Shown: in pieces, positions 13,970 through 24,080 of the stretch
How positions within the stretch are numbered: the stretch's first letter is position 1
How the letters are laid out: each line of letters opens with the position of its first letter
Source of the DNA: Pipra filicauda
Lineage: Eukaryota; Chordata; Aves; Passeriformes; Pipridae
Direction: 5' to 3'
Length of the DNA stretch: 64,000 bases
NCBI RefSeq assembly: GCF_003945595.2
Contig: NW_024104350.1
Location: 822,501-886,500, forward strand
Position numbers and translations under genes: made by a program
The notes under the pieces: model-generated
Told to the model about the DNA's origin: nothing
Database searches by the model: none
The model's input: only the letters and a program-made list of their open reading frames with translations

Positions 13970-14200
13970 CCGGCACTAAGCGGCCTTTCCTCCTTTCCGC
14001 TCCCCTCGGCCGGTCGTCTGCCGAGAGGGCCCTCGACGTTGGCCCTGCGGGGCGCGGGCGCGGGGGAGCGGATTAGCCCCGCTAACATGCGAGCGCCGGC
14101 AAAAGGGAAGGAAAAACCCCGCTACTGTATTTGGTGTATGAATAACCAAAATGCACGCGTTGACAGGAGACCGGGACGGGCCCGCGGCTCCCCGGGAGAA
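13970..14200. promoter_or_regulatory. Intronic CpG island
   Basis: A compact block dense in CpG (GGCCGGTCGTCTGCCGAG, GCGGGGCGCGGGCGCGGGGG, GCGAGCGCCGGC, GCACGCG, GGGCCCGCGG) inside otherwise AT-rich intron DNA. It is followed to about 14.45 kb by unique, non-repetitive sequence with scattered CpG. No ORF here is convincing. It could be an alternative promoter, an enhancer or a conserved non-coding element; only the CpG density is seen directly. Confidence 0.55.
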
Positions 14201-15344
14201 AATGTAGCTGTGATGAGTGACAGGGCTTTCAGGAAATATGTTCACAATCACAGACAGTGAAGGCCATGACCTAGATCGTTTAAGAGCTTGTCTTGTCAAA
14301 TTATCAAAAGCTTCTTCGTCTCTGAATAAAGAGTGACATAAGTGAGTGTCAGAAAGCTGCAGGCTGACAAGCCAAGCATACAATAACAGCATGCACGTCA
14401 CATACTTGCCGAACACCGCCACGGCTAGCGGCAAATCTTAATGAGAGCGCGGCTGGCCCAGGAGACTTGGGTCCCTGCTGGCACAGCTACTCATCTCGCA
14501 AAAATCCTTCAGCTCTGAGTCAGTTATGGTCTGACACAACGACTACAATTACTAAACACAACTTTTTAACAGAATCCTCTGGTGCTTTGTCAAAGCAGCA
14601 GCGGCTGCTTGGAGCTGCCCCGCCGCAAGCCACCACAATAAAACAAAAGATTTGCCAAAACACACACTTTTCATCACCTCCACATGGGAACTGCCACGAA
14701 AACACACAATGCTTCCCTTCAAAACCACTCCTGCACGAGCAGATGTTGAGACCTCTCCCCACGCTGTTGGCGCAGACGGCCGCCGGTGCTGGTGCCAGGC
14801 AGGCAGAGCTGAGTAGCTGCTGGCGCCATCCCTGCTGTTGGTAACATGGACTTACACTCACCCTTAGGTGGACATGGACGTGCCAGAGGTGTGAAGGATG
14901 GGGGACGGTGCTGGGGAACGAAGGAGAAAGGGCAAACCCTGTGCTCTCTGCTCAGGGGAGGGCTGGGGGCCTGTGGTGCCGCCAGTGGGAATAGGCCACT
15001 TGGCCACAGGGACACCAGCCACACCTGTGGATCCACCCCTGCACCTCCAGCCCCATCCCAGCCTGCAGCAGTGGCCACATCCCGATGGTGAGCAGTGGCA
15101 CAGGTTCCGGAAACAAGAGGCATAATTTCCTGGGAGAGAAGAGGCCAATGGCGGCTTGTACAGCCAGAGAAAGTGTCAGGAAACATGGAGAAGATGCCAA
15201 CTGATATATCTGTCTGGTTCCCTGGAAGGAGCGTTGCTGACAGGGTGTTTAGGGCACTGGAAATGAGGCCCCCAGGCCATCAGGCACAGTGTGGCTGCAG
15301 GGCACATATGACAACATATGTTCAATAACAACTAGATGAGAATT

Positions 15345-15570
15345 CCCATTTTACAAGAAGTCATATGGGAAAGACAAGGGGTGATGGCTACAAGTTACTC
15401 CTGGGGAGATTCCAGTTGGACACAGGAAAAGACTTTTCACAACGAGAACATTCATCTCCCTAGGGAAGAGGTGGATTCCCCAGCATTGGACACTCATAGG
15501 ATTTGCCCAGAGAGCATTCTGGGCTGTCTTGGTCCCTTCCAACCTGGTGTTGCAGGATTCTGTGATTTCT
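15345..15570 (+). mobile_element. CR1 LINE 3' fragment, plus strand
   Basis: The sequence has the ordered hallmarks of a CR1 3' end: GGGTGATGGCTACAAGTTAC, then CTGGGGAGATTCC, then GTTGGACACAGGAAAAG, a later GAGGTGGATTCCCCA with CATTGGACACT, and the terminal CCCTTCCAACCTGG followed by a GGATTCTGTGATTT tail. It is diverged and 5'-truncated with no coding capacity. The 177-codon open stretch across it (15336-15869) is therefore not a gene. Confidence 0.75.
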
Positions 15571-15829
15571 CATCCATGAACTGCTCCCATTTCCTCTGGA
15601 GGCAGAGCAGATCTGCATCCCTCAGTAAGGAGGCTCACAGGTCTAGTAACAACTGCACAGAGAGTCACCTCCTCCTGTCTTTTCCCAACCTGGCTCCTAG
15701 TGTCAGGTGTGCTGGAAGAAACAATAAACAACTGATTCTGGACCACTGTCTCCCATCACAGATGATTCTGAAGCTCTTCAAATACCCTTCCCTTTGTAAC
15801 CTCCCTTCCAGGCTGAGGAGTTGTGACTG

Positions 15830-16405
15830 TGCTGAGGGATGCAGAAGAGAGGGACCAAAGTTGTGCTGAGGTGTCCCTTGCTTTTCTGATGATTCCTAAC
15901 ATTTCACTAGCTCTTTTTTATTACAGCTTGTGAAGGCTAACCTGATTTTTTGTGGGATCATATCTCACAACTATAATCTGAGTCCTGAATAGTAATGCTC
16001 AGAACCTATCATTTCATATGGCAAGATGTGATTATTTTCCCTGGTATTTTACTTTACATTTACTGCCGCTCAAGTTCATCTGCCATCTTACTGTGTTCTC
16101 CCTCCAATTCTTATAGTCCTTGGGCAGTTCTTCACAGTTGGTTCACAGCAATGACTCTCTAAGTAATTCAGTCTTCTCAGCAAATCTCGTCACCCATTGT
16201 TCACCCTTTCCCATGTCACAGTAGCATATCCCACCTTTATCCTCTTACTCCATGCCTGTTTAGTTTCCTTAAAAGCTTTTGGTCAGGAACTTTGTCCAAC
16301 ATCTTTTGGAATTTGTAGACTATGTCAACTGGCTCATGTTGACACACGTGCTTGTCAACCTGCTCCTTTGAAGAACTTCAGAGATCCCCAAGAAGTGGGA
16401 TTTCC
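15830..16405 (-). mobile_element. Ancient CR1/L3-like LINE relic, minus strand (reverse-transcriptase region)
   Basis: The reverse complement resembles the ORF2 region of old reptilian/avian CR1 elements: a segment like GGGGATCTCTGAAGTTCTTC, then one resembling the 'QKAFDKVPHQRLL' part of reverse transcriptase (minus strand around 16.26-16.33 kb), then TGGCAGATGAACTTGAGC and TAAATGTAAAGTAA, and later AAATGTTAGGAATCATCAG. Many substitutions and an internal deletion remove the catalytic FADD region, so it is dead. Element ends are uncertain. Confidence 0.65.
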
Positions 16406-18289
16406 TTCACAAAAGCAGCCTGGAATCCCCCCATGTATATCATATTTACACACCCATCGCAATGTGCTGCCGCTGTGGTTCCTGCCCACTGGCTCAGTGC
16501 CCGTGGCTGATGGGCCTGGACCCGCAGCTCTCTCTGGGACCCCAACTACACACTGTCCTTGTATTTGCCACTCAGTTACCACTCAGGCACCAAGTACGAG
16601 GTGTCGCACTGCCATCACCAACTGGGTTATTTCACCTTCACATTCCTCCACAGCTTTTGTGCAAGCATTACCCTGTTTTGGTAACAGGCTTGCACTCACA
16701 GGTTCATGGTAATCCTCACTTTCTCTTCAATTCCAGACATATTCCGTGGTGATCCTCTCCACAAAGAAAGGTTTCAGTTTGGGAAAGCAGTTTCTTCCAC
16801 TATGAACATCCCAGATGCAAAAAAACCCAACCTTTAAGCCAACAGCAGCAGCCTTGTCCTGTCCAAGCATTCCCTTTGTGTCTCGATCACCTGTTGGCCT
16901 CACAGGAAAGATTTACTGTTGGTTTTGATTGCTTTGCCTTTGTTCTGTCATGCTGTCTTTCTCTTTGAGGACAGGGCAGGAGAGATATTGCTCTGACATC
17001 CCAGTGTGCACGGCCCAGGCAGCCTCATGCAGGAGCACAAGAGAACTGCCCAAAGTTTCAAAGACAAACCTTTCTGATTTAAGGTGGACCTAATGAGCAG
17101 AAAAAAAATATGCTGTGATGTTCCTGATAACTAGCACAACTCAGGTGGCATCTAAAATTTTGGATGATAAAGGACTTGTGGTTCCTTACAGAAAAGAACA
17201 TCAGTTCATGAGATCTCACGTCATAAAAAGTATAAAAGAGAAAAGGTGGCAAAGAAAAGATGCTTCAGATTAGTTTTGTCTCTCTGCCTACCAGACCAGG
17301 GGTGCAGAAATGTGCCATTCACGTTCTTTAAAGGTATTGTGTGCACATTAGCTATAAGTAAAAGTACAGCTAGAAGAGAAAGATTGAATTTGAATTTCCA
17401 ATATTATTCAAACATTCAAATATCATAAGAAAAACCTGCAAATGTGTGGGGTGTCCTCCACACATCCCACGTACTACCACTGTCTGTGCTGAGCCTGTAA
17501 CACACTCTTTGACCAAACAGAAGAAATAAAGGCAGGGAGGACACATTTACAAGGAGATTCAAGTATTTCTGAATTTCAAAAAACCCAGCACCACACAGGT
17601 GTATTTGAAAAACAAACATATAGGCCATTATCTTTAGATACTCAATGAAGTGTGAATGTATGCTGATGTTATCACAGTTTGCCTTTTATCCTCACCTTTT
17701 GTGTTTAATTTGAGGAAAAAAAATAGCATAAAACGTTGATTGCTACATATAGGACTGAATTTTTGTGACATGTAAAACCATAATAATATCCTATAAGAGA
17801 GAGAGAAAGAGTGAAAGAAAGAGAAAAATATGTTTAATCTCCCTGTGAATTACTTAAGTAGATCATATAAAAACCAAAGCCTTCAAACTGCTCCTCTCTA
17901 ATAATATTATAATTGATTAATAACTGATCATAGGGAAAAAACATACTGGAGCTCTTGGAGAAACAGAGTTACTCTTTACCTCTTGCTGGCATGCTGTGTC
18001 TCCTGATTTCAACCTCCCTAGATTTTCCACTCCACAGAAACGAGGATGTTTTTCTCCATCCCAACTAAACTGAACTAAAGACCAAGTGTTTACACCACTT
18101 TGGTTTGGTTTTTTTCAACCATTCTCCACAAAAACTGGGATAGTGTTAGGTAAAGACTAACCACAACATTTTCATACACTTACATAAACACACAGTATGT
18201 AAAATGAAAGAAACACAAAGAGACTGTAATTCAGTGTTTGACAAACACAGAGCCAGTGATGACTGAGCTCTGCCACGGGCCATACTCAC

Positions 18290-18460
18290 ATCAGCATAGT
18301 GGCCCTTCATGTCACAGCGGTTGCAATGTTTGTTCCAATAGGCTCTCTCCAGGCACTCCCTGAAATAGTGCCCAGGCAAACAGCAGTTCAGACAGAAACG
18401 TGCTGGGCAGCTGTGCTGCAGATGGTCTTTTCCTGCACACAGGCAACAAGGGGGAACTTT
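18290..18460 (-). CDS. ZCCHC7: ZCCHC7 exon: zinc knuckles 2, 3 and first half of 4 (171 nt)
   Basis: The acceptor TTTCTCCATAG and the donor GAT|GTGAGT enclose 57 codons in phase 0-0. Knuckle 2 is at exon residues 5-18 (C5, C8, H13, C18); the usual Gly before the His is Asp12. Knuckle 3 is at residues 23-36 (C23, C26, H31, C36) and is canonical. Knuckle 4 starts at C46 and C49 with H54; its last Cys comes from the next exon. The segment [16 protein letters not shown] closely parallels mammalian ZCCHC7 WDKQCDRCHMLGHYTD. All ligands of knuckles 2-4 are present, unlike knuckle 1. An ORF starting inside this exon and running past the donor into the intron is only an artefact of reading through the splice site. 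Confidence 0.95.
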
Positions 18461-19829
18461 CTATGGAGAAACAAAAAAAGAATCATGTGACAAGGTTTGA
18501 AAAGATAGAAGAAAAAAAGAATCAAAAGAGGAAATTAAGAAGAAACCACCTCAAGTAAGTGCGTATGGCTCCCTAGGACTTGATGTTGTGTTTCATCAAG
18601 GAATCCAAGCGGAGCAAGAACATGCACAGAGTAAAACTCAAAGTTGTGATTCCACAGACTCCCTGGACCTTCTCGATTTGGACCTTGTCTCTGCAGCACT
18701 TGTTGAATGACCAGTGCCAGTGGTCTGTGCTCAGTGAACACAGTGACAATGATTGTGGTATCTGTGGTTAGTGGTGGGCTTGGCAGTGCTGGGGGAATAC
18801 TGGAACTCCATGATCTTAGAGGGTTTTGCATCACAGGGTTTTTTTCTTCACTTACTACACTGTCTTTACCTCGATCCATGAGATTTTCTTTCTGTGGTCG
18901 AGTGGCTGGGTAGGTGCCTGGGGCCAGCTGAGCTCAGCCCAGCCCAGCCTCGTGACTTACACAATTCAGCACTTGGAATGACAAATACAATGTGCAGAAA
19001 AGTATTCTGAGGCCAAATCTGTATCTCTGTAAATCCAGTTCTCCCAGTGAGTGAGTGTATTTCCCACCAAGGGCGGATGGGATGCAGTCACTCCGTGTGC
19101 CCTCATGGATGACAGCCTGGGGGACTGAGGGTCCTACAGATTCTGTTGTGGGGGCTGGTAAATTCAGGCTCTCACATGAGTGCCCCCACTTCTTCATGGT
19201 GCAGAGACTGACTTTTAAACTGCTAACCCTGGGACAAACCTTCTCAATATTTGGCATCTATTTGAGCTGCTTAAAGTTAGCTCCAGTTTTGTCTTGTCTA
19301 CAATTTTTAACATTATTCATATCATGGTTCATTATACAGATATCTGCCTCCATTTATTTACTAAGGCTGTTTTTTGGATTCCTTAGGTTCTCCTTGTTGA
19401 AAACACAACTGAAAAATATTTTACATCTTCAAACTGTTTTTACAATATGAAAATAAGATGTTTCTGTATTGCACTTCACTCCTTTTTTGCTCAGTCTATA
19501 GCAGCAAGGTCTAGTGGAAGGTGTCCCTGCCCATGGCAGGGGGGTGGAATGAGATAAGCTTTAAGGTCTCTTCCAGCCCAAACCTTTCTCTATGATTCTC
19601 TATGATATGATTCTGCATATTTTTCTTTTATATAAACAATAAAATCAATGACCTCCCCAAACAGACGGATAATTTTATACAGTAAATTGACCTTGTGCAA
19701 GGTATTCTGCAACTGAGAGCAGTCCTTCAAAGAAAGGATAGACCACTGAAGAAAAGCTTCTAATGGCAAGTGCAAGGGAGTATTAGGAAAAGCAGCTGCA
19801 TCTACGAGTGATTTAAGTGTTTCACTTAC
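18461..19829 (-). other. ZCCHC7 intron between knuckle-1 and knuckle-2 exons (1.4 kb)
   Basis: A short intron with good GT-AG borders. It contains a CR1 3' fragment near 19.5-19.6 kb and a 114-codon minus-strand open stretch at 18535-18879 that I do not recognise. Confidence 0.85.
19505..19615 (+). mobile_element. CR1 LINE 3' end, plus strand
   Basis: Diagnostic CR1 terminus: GGTCTAGTGGAAGGTGTCCC, TGCCCATGGCAGGGGGGTGG, a TTTAAGGTCTCTTCCAGCCC block and a tail of CTATGATTCTCTATGAT repeats. It is short and 5'-truncated, and lies inside the ZCCHC7 intron antisense to the gene. Confidence 0.9.
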
Positions 19830-19955
19830 CTTTGGAGTGGGACTGTTCTTGGACAAATGTCCTGGTCTGTTGCAGTTCCTGCTGGTGATGTTTTTGTCAG
19901 CTGTGTAGTACCTTGTGCTGCTGTGCCTCACCCTGGCGTAGTTGGAGATCTGGGC
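19830..19955 (-). CDS. ZCCHC7: ZCCHC7 exon: first zinc knuckle, two cysteines replaced by serine (126 nt)
   Basis: The acceptor TTCTTACCAG and the strong donor AAG|GTAAGT bound 42 codons in phase 0-0. The peptide runs from AQISNYARV through RYYTADKNIT into the knuckle at exon residues 25-38, ending PTPK. A CCHC knuckle should be C-x2-C-x4-H-x4-C. Here it is S25-x2-C28-x4-H33-x4-S38, so both outer metal ligands are serine: codon AGC at 19881-19883 and AGT at 19842-19844. The surrounding GHLSKN motif is intact and typical of the family. The changes are single-base T-to-A differences from TGC and TGT. The open frame and good splice sites argue against a pseudogene. The likely consequence is that this knuckle does not bind zinc normally; polymorphism or sequencing error is the alternative. 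Confidence 0.92.
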
Positions 19956-21128
19956 CTGGTAAGAAATGGGGAGAGAAACGCATTTACCACCTGAGATTTT
20001 GTGCTTTGGTGTTTGTTAGAACTGGGAATTGTAAAGGTCACTGCTGGCAGTGATCAGTCAGATATCTAATGTTTCACAAGTACAGTTTACACATACAGGT
20101 CTGGAATGGATAATTCCACTACAGAGAAATCTGCATTGTCTGGAAGAAGCTCTTGTTCAAACTTCCACTTCAGGACATTCTTTTTTGCTTTTTAAAACTG
20201 CAGTTATGAAGTTTTGCTTTCCGTCAGTTAGGCAAGACACTTTTACTCACTGTGCTATGTCATGACAAACTGGAATTTTCCCCAGAATAAGAATATAACA
20301 TTAATTGCAAATGCAAGTTACACATTCCCTTGCACACATTAAAGAAAACTACTTGGACAAAATACAATGCTAAACAAGTCTGGACCAAATCTGTAATTTG
20401 CAATTGTAAAGAAAGATTTATAAAGGAAAAAAAGGAGAAAAAAAAAAGAAGCTGGAAACAACCGTCTTTCTCTCAGTGACCTCACACATACTTTCTGTGC
20501 AGACAGATAGAATTGAAAATCCTATCTACAACCTTCATTGCCTAGTAAACATCACAAGTTTTAAAAAAATAAATGAAATTTTGGATGAGTGAATGGGGAA
20601 GGTTATAAAAATACCATTTCTCTTCAGGGAAAGACTTTGTTAATGTTACTTGATTGCATCAGTTTTACTGGACCTTGGAAAGAAAAAGGGAAGGAGTTGG
20701 ACCTGGCAGCTGAAGTTCACTCCTGGATGCTCCAGCACCTTGCATGGGAACTCCAGGCTGCAGCCTCCCCACACCCACCCCTGCACTGAGCCTGACCCTG
20801 GGAAAGCACCACACACCACTGGCTCCCACTGCCCCCTGACAATGGGATCAGGCTTCCACGAAACATCTCTGGGCCTCTGAAGAGACCAGAAAGGAAGAGA
20901 TTATGTCCTCCTTGCAGAATCCACGGAGGCATTCCAGCTCCCGGCATCCCTGTCCCTTCCTGCCTCTGTTCTGACTGCAACTTCAGAACTCCTTCCTCCT
21001 ATGGGAGGACACTGCTTATGGTCTCACACAAACACCACAGAAGGGTTTTTCAATCACATTTATCTTGCTTTGTTTGTTAATGAGCATCAATATAAAGAAT
21101 TACAGAAGAATTTGATTGTCTGTGTTAC
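19956..21128 (-). other. ZCCHC7 intron before the knuckle-1 exon (1.2 kb)
   Basis: A short intron bounded by donor GTAACA and acceptor TTACCAG on the minus strand. It has a GC-richer centre at about 20.69-20.96 kb. No repeat or gene was recognised in it. Confidence 0.8.
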
Positions 21129-21172
21129 CTCTAAGTCTTTATCAGAGACGGACCAGTCCACATCAACTTCTC
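21129..21172 (-). CDS. ZCCHC7: ZCCHC7 exon: acidic linker ahead of the zinc knuckles (44 nt)
   Basis: On the minus strand an acceptor ending TTTTTCAG precedes the exon and a donor G|GTAACA follows. The exon is 44 nt: two bases complete a codon begun in the upstream exon, followed by 14 full codons reading EVDVDWSVSDKDLE. The W-S-x-S-D-K-D core is a recognisable ZCCHC7 segment just before the knuckle domain (mammalian proteins have a similar WSISDKDIE). If the split codon is GGA, as the family suggests, the upstream exon ends in a single G. The donor GTAACA is weaker than GTAAGT. The upstream coding exon, expected to hold the acidic N-terminus and the start codon, was not found between here and the right edge. 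Confidence 0.88.
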
Positions 21173-24045
21173 CTGAAAAACAGAAATAAAATTAATTATA
21201 TTTAATTGACATGACTATTTTTCTATAATATATTCAAAATTATAATTATTGCACTTACTGAAATTGCAAACAGATTTTGATGTACTAAAGAGAAGAAACT
21301 ATTTCCGTCTTTGGTAAAGGAAAGCTATCAACCCACTGGTCACTAAATCTGCTTCACCTGAAAATCAGCACATGCCCAGCTACTGAGAGGACTTTATCTG
21401 ACACCACCCTGTTGTTCTATCCCCTGGGGTATAAATTCAGGTGGGGATATAACTCCTCCAGAGGCAGGGTTTCCAAAGGTTCTGATTCCAGCCGTTGGAA
21501 TTACCCCTGCCTGTGCTTGTGGGAATGCCTGGCTCAAGTCCAGAGGCTACAATGGGGGGGAGCACATGGAACAGCAAGTTAATGCACAGAATACACTTTT
21601 CCTCCTTGCAAATTCTCCAAGTCTGTGTCTCCAGGCCTGCATCCTGACTGCTGCATGCCAACACAACTGAGCATAACCTCAGCCACCCAGACTGTAAGCT
21701 GAGCAACTCTATTTCCAAACAGGGTTCAGTAATGTGCAATAAATCAGGAGGACACACTGAATTATCGACTGTCACGCCATAACCTTCTCACACGCAGCCT
21801 TTGGGCTGGCAGGAGTGAAAAGAAACAAACCAAGAAGGAAATGAAAGGGCAATAAGCTAAAGCAATAGGGATGCAGCTACAGCTGTTGAAAAATTCTGCA
21901 TGTCAACACCGCTGACGGCTCCGGCTGCGCACACACAGCTGTGCTGCCACAGCAGCTTCCACCTCTGTGCTGGAATAACGGAGGATTTGTGCCAGTGCAG
22001 GTCCTCACCTTACCTATACTTTTACAGCAAACATTACAACCCATGTGCAAATTAATCCTGCGTGTTTGAGGACTTTTTAATGCAAACTGTCCCATCCTGA
22101 TCCCAGAGTCCAAATCTGAGGCATTCACATATGTTACTAACACAAATCACAATAACATCATGAGCTACAAACAGCAAAAAATTATCAAATTTTGTTTGTA
22201 CTATTCCTTTCCATTAGAATGTGGATGACCATGAATTAAATTTATATAATCTGTAATGTCATGTCTAACCATTTACTGAAAAAGTCAGTAGTTTTGGCTG
22301 AAGCTTGTGACACAGTATCTGGATACCAGATACGTCATTCAGGTCCTTTAGAGCACAACATCTGCTTACTGCTGCTCTTCATCTAACAATCAGGGCTCAC
22401 ACCATCTGCTCTCACCTGAATATGCCAACGCCCAGCTCCGAGGCATTGATAACACATTAACTGGCCTGTTCATAAAGTGATTTGAACAATGTGTGAACCT
22501 GAGTTGTGGTACACAAAGTGACTGCCCCTGCCAGACTCCAGCACCCCATGACCAGATTTGTCACCCCAGCATCATTTGGGACGAGGAATCATCCTCAGAG
22601 TGGGAGGTGGAACCCTCCAGGGCCCTGGGGAATGCTGCCCTCGTCCCCATGGGGAGGACAGATGGGACAGGTTTGCATCTGTGCCCTTTGGCAGGAGCAA
22701 GTCATGGATATACCTGAGGGGAAATCGAGCCTTTTGGGGCCTGATCATGAAAAGTGAAGAATGGACATATTTGAGTCATAAAAACACTGACATATTTGAG
22801 CGCATTATTTATTGCTCAGAAGCCTGTTAAGGAAATTCATTCATAAAGGAAAAGGTATTTGTAATTCAAACTCTGCCCTGGCAATCAGCACCGTGAGTAC
22901 TGTGTTGCACAGAAACACACACACAGAATGGCTGACAGTTCACAGATCAAAATTACCAGCGAATTAACTCCTGTTAATCACTAGGCATGTCCTTCCTGAG
23001 GTCAAACCAACCAAGTTTCTCTTCTTCACTGTCAAAATCCCCTGCTTCTCAGGGGAAAACCGCAATACAATGATTCAAATGCTCCTGATGCTAGAAACTA
23101 AAAGTGCTCAACTCAGAAAATACATACAAAAGCTTTAAAGTTGAATGAAATATTACATCAAAATCTTCCTTTACTAAATCTGTTTGGTGATCTAAAAGTT
23201 AATTCTAACTCACAACAGATTGCACAAGGCTTTGTTTTCATTCATAATAAATTCTTGAGATTGAAACGTGTAGGGAGAATTCTGCTTCTGCAATGAAATC
23301 TTGCTGTATAGACACATAGAAAAAACTTCAATGATACTTCTTGCTGACCACAGTATTTTGTCTGGCACTAGATCATGAAATAAATCACAAAACTCTGCTC
23401 AAGTTGACAGATACCTCCTCTTCCTCTGATTTTGTTTTCTTATTTGGATGAACTAATTTGTCCAATAGGCACTCCCAGTGCCCCTGGGCTGGCTCCTGGC
23501 CACTCCACCTCCACTGGCCCTGCTGTTCCCTTGGCTCAACCACCAGCACCAGCACCTCTGGTGTGTTGGGGACCACCTTGTGCCACACTCCCTTTGGCCT
23601 GTAGCACCCATCATCTTTGTTTTATTCCTCCACGCTCAGCCTCATCTGGTCTGTGTCTGAGATCGTGGGAGTGGAGAAGCTCTTCCCAAGGATGCAGCGG
23701 TGGCTTGGCCGTGGAACTGCACCCAGAATTACCACAGGATGGGTAAGGGTGGCAGGGACCATGGGAAGGGTCACCAGCCCCCCGATGTGCCTGAGGATGA
23801 TGCTCTCCCACCCCACAGTCCCCAGTCTGGGGCAGAGAGGGCAGTTTTGGCCAGAGCACAGTCACCAAACAACGGCACCAGCTGCTGAGAGCTCTGTCCT
23901 CACAGAGCCTGGCATGATGGCTCCTGTCACCTCATGTTCTCCTAGGCCATGCCAGTACCATGTTACAGCATTTCACTCTTTTTTTTAAGGTGGACATGAG
24001 CACAGAGGGTAGATATCTGCCAGAAGGAATGGCTCTAAGTGCTTT

Positions 24046-24080
24046 ATTTTTACTTTTACTTTACTTTTACTTTTACTCTT
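24046..24080. repeat. TTTTAC simple repeat
   Basis: Several near-tandem TTTTAC / TTTAC units on the plus strand. Confidence 0.85.

Larger units (their letters stand above)
10955..18289 (-). other. ZCCHC7 intron between knuckle-4 exons (7.3 kb)
   Basis: This intron splits knuckle 4 between its His and its last Cys. It contains an AT-rich block with CpG dinucleotides around 12.1-12.5 kb, a GC-rich block at 13.48-13.75 kb, a CpG island at about 13.97-14.2 kb with a conserved-looking flank, GC-rich sequence at 14.75-15.1 kb, and two CR1 relics in opposite orientation at 15.34-16.4 kb. Nothing else was recognised. Confidence 0.85.
10919..21172 (-). other. ZCCHC7: ZCCHC7 gene, internal part (four exons and three introns)
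   Basis: Four minus-strand exons splice into one open frame. Read in transcript order they give the DWSVSDKDLE segment, a first zinc-knuckle segment, a second and third knuckle with the first half of a fourth, and the ACPEIWRQYHLT microexon that completes the fourth knuckle. This order and spacing match vertebrate ZCCHC7, the homologue of yeast Air1/Air2. In that family the zinc knuckles bind RNA and the protein works with the poly(A) polymerase TENT4B and the helicase MTREX in nuclear/nucleolar RNA surveillance. Introns are about 1.2, 1.4 and 7.3 kb. The N-terminal start exon and the C-terminal exon were not found here, so the gene is partial at both ends. The exons of 126, 171 and 36 nt are all phase 0-0. 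Identification rests on remembered family motifs and not on a database search. Confidence 0.93.

Noticed and set aside
15336..15869. 177-codon plus-strand ORF
   Set aside because: It starts in a CR1 3' fragment and runs through non-coding DNA and another relic.
18146..18379. Minus-strand ORF beginning inside the knuckle exon and running on
   Set aside because: Only its first part is exon; after GAT|GTGAGT it reads into the intron, so the tail is not protein.
18535..18879. 114-codon minus-strand ORF inside the intron between knuckle exons
   Set aside because: No recognised domain and no agreement with ZCCHC7. The true exons flank it with good splice sites.
23385..23588. Possible upstream ZCCHC7 exon with a KTKSEEEEV segment on the minus strand
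   Set aside because: The acidic run is tempting, but the following GTATCT is a weak donor, the upstream acceptor lacks a pyrimidine tract, and the rest does not resemble the ZCCHC7 N-terminus.
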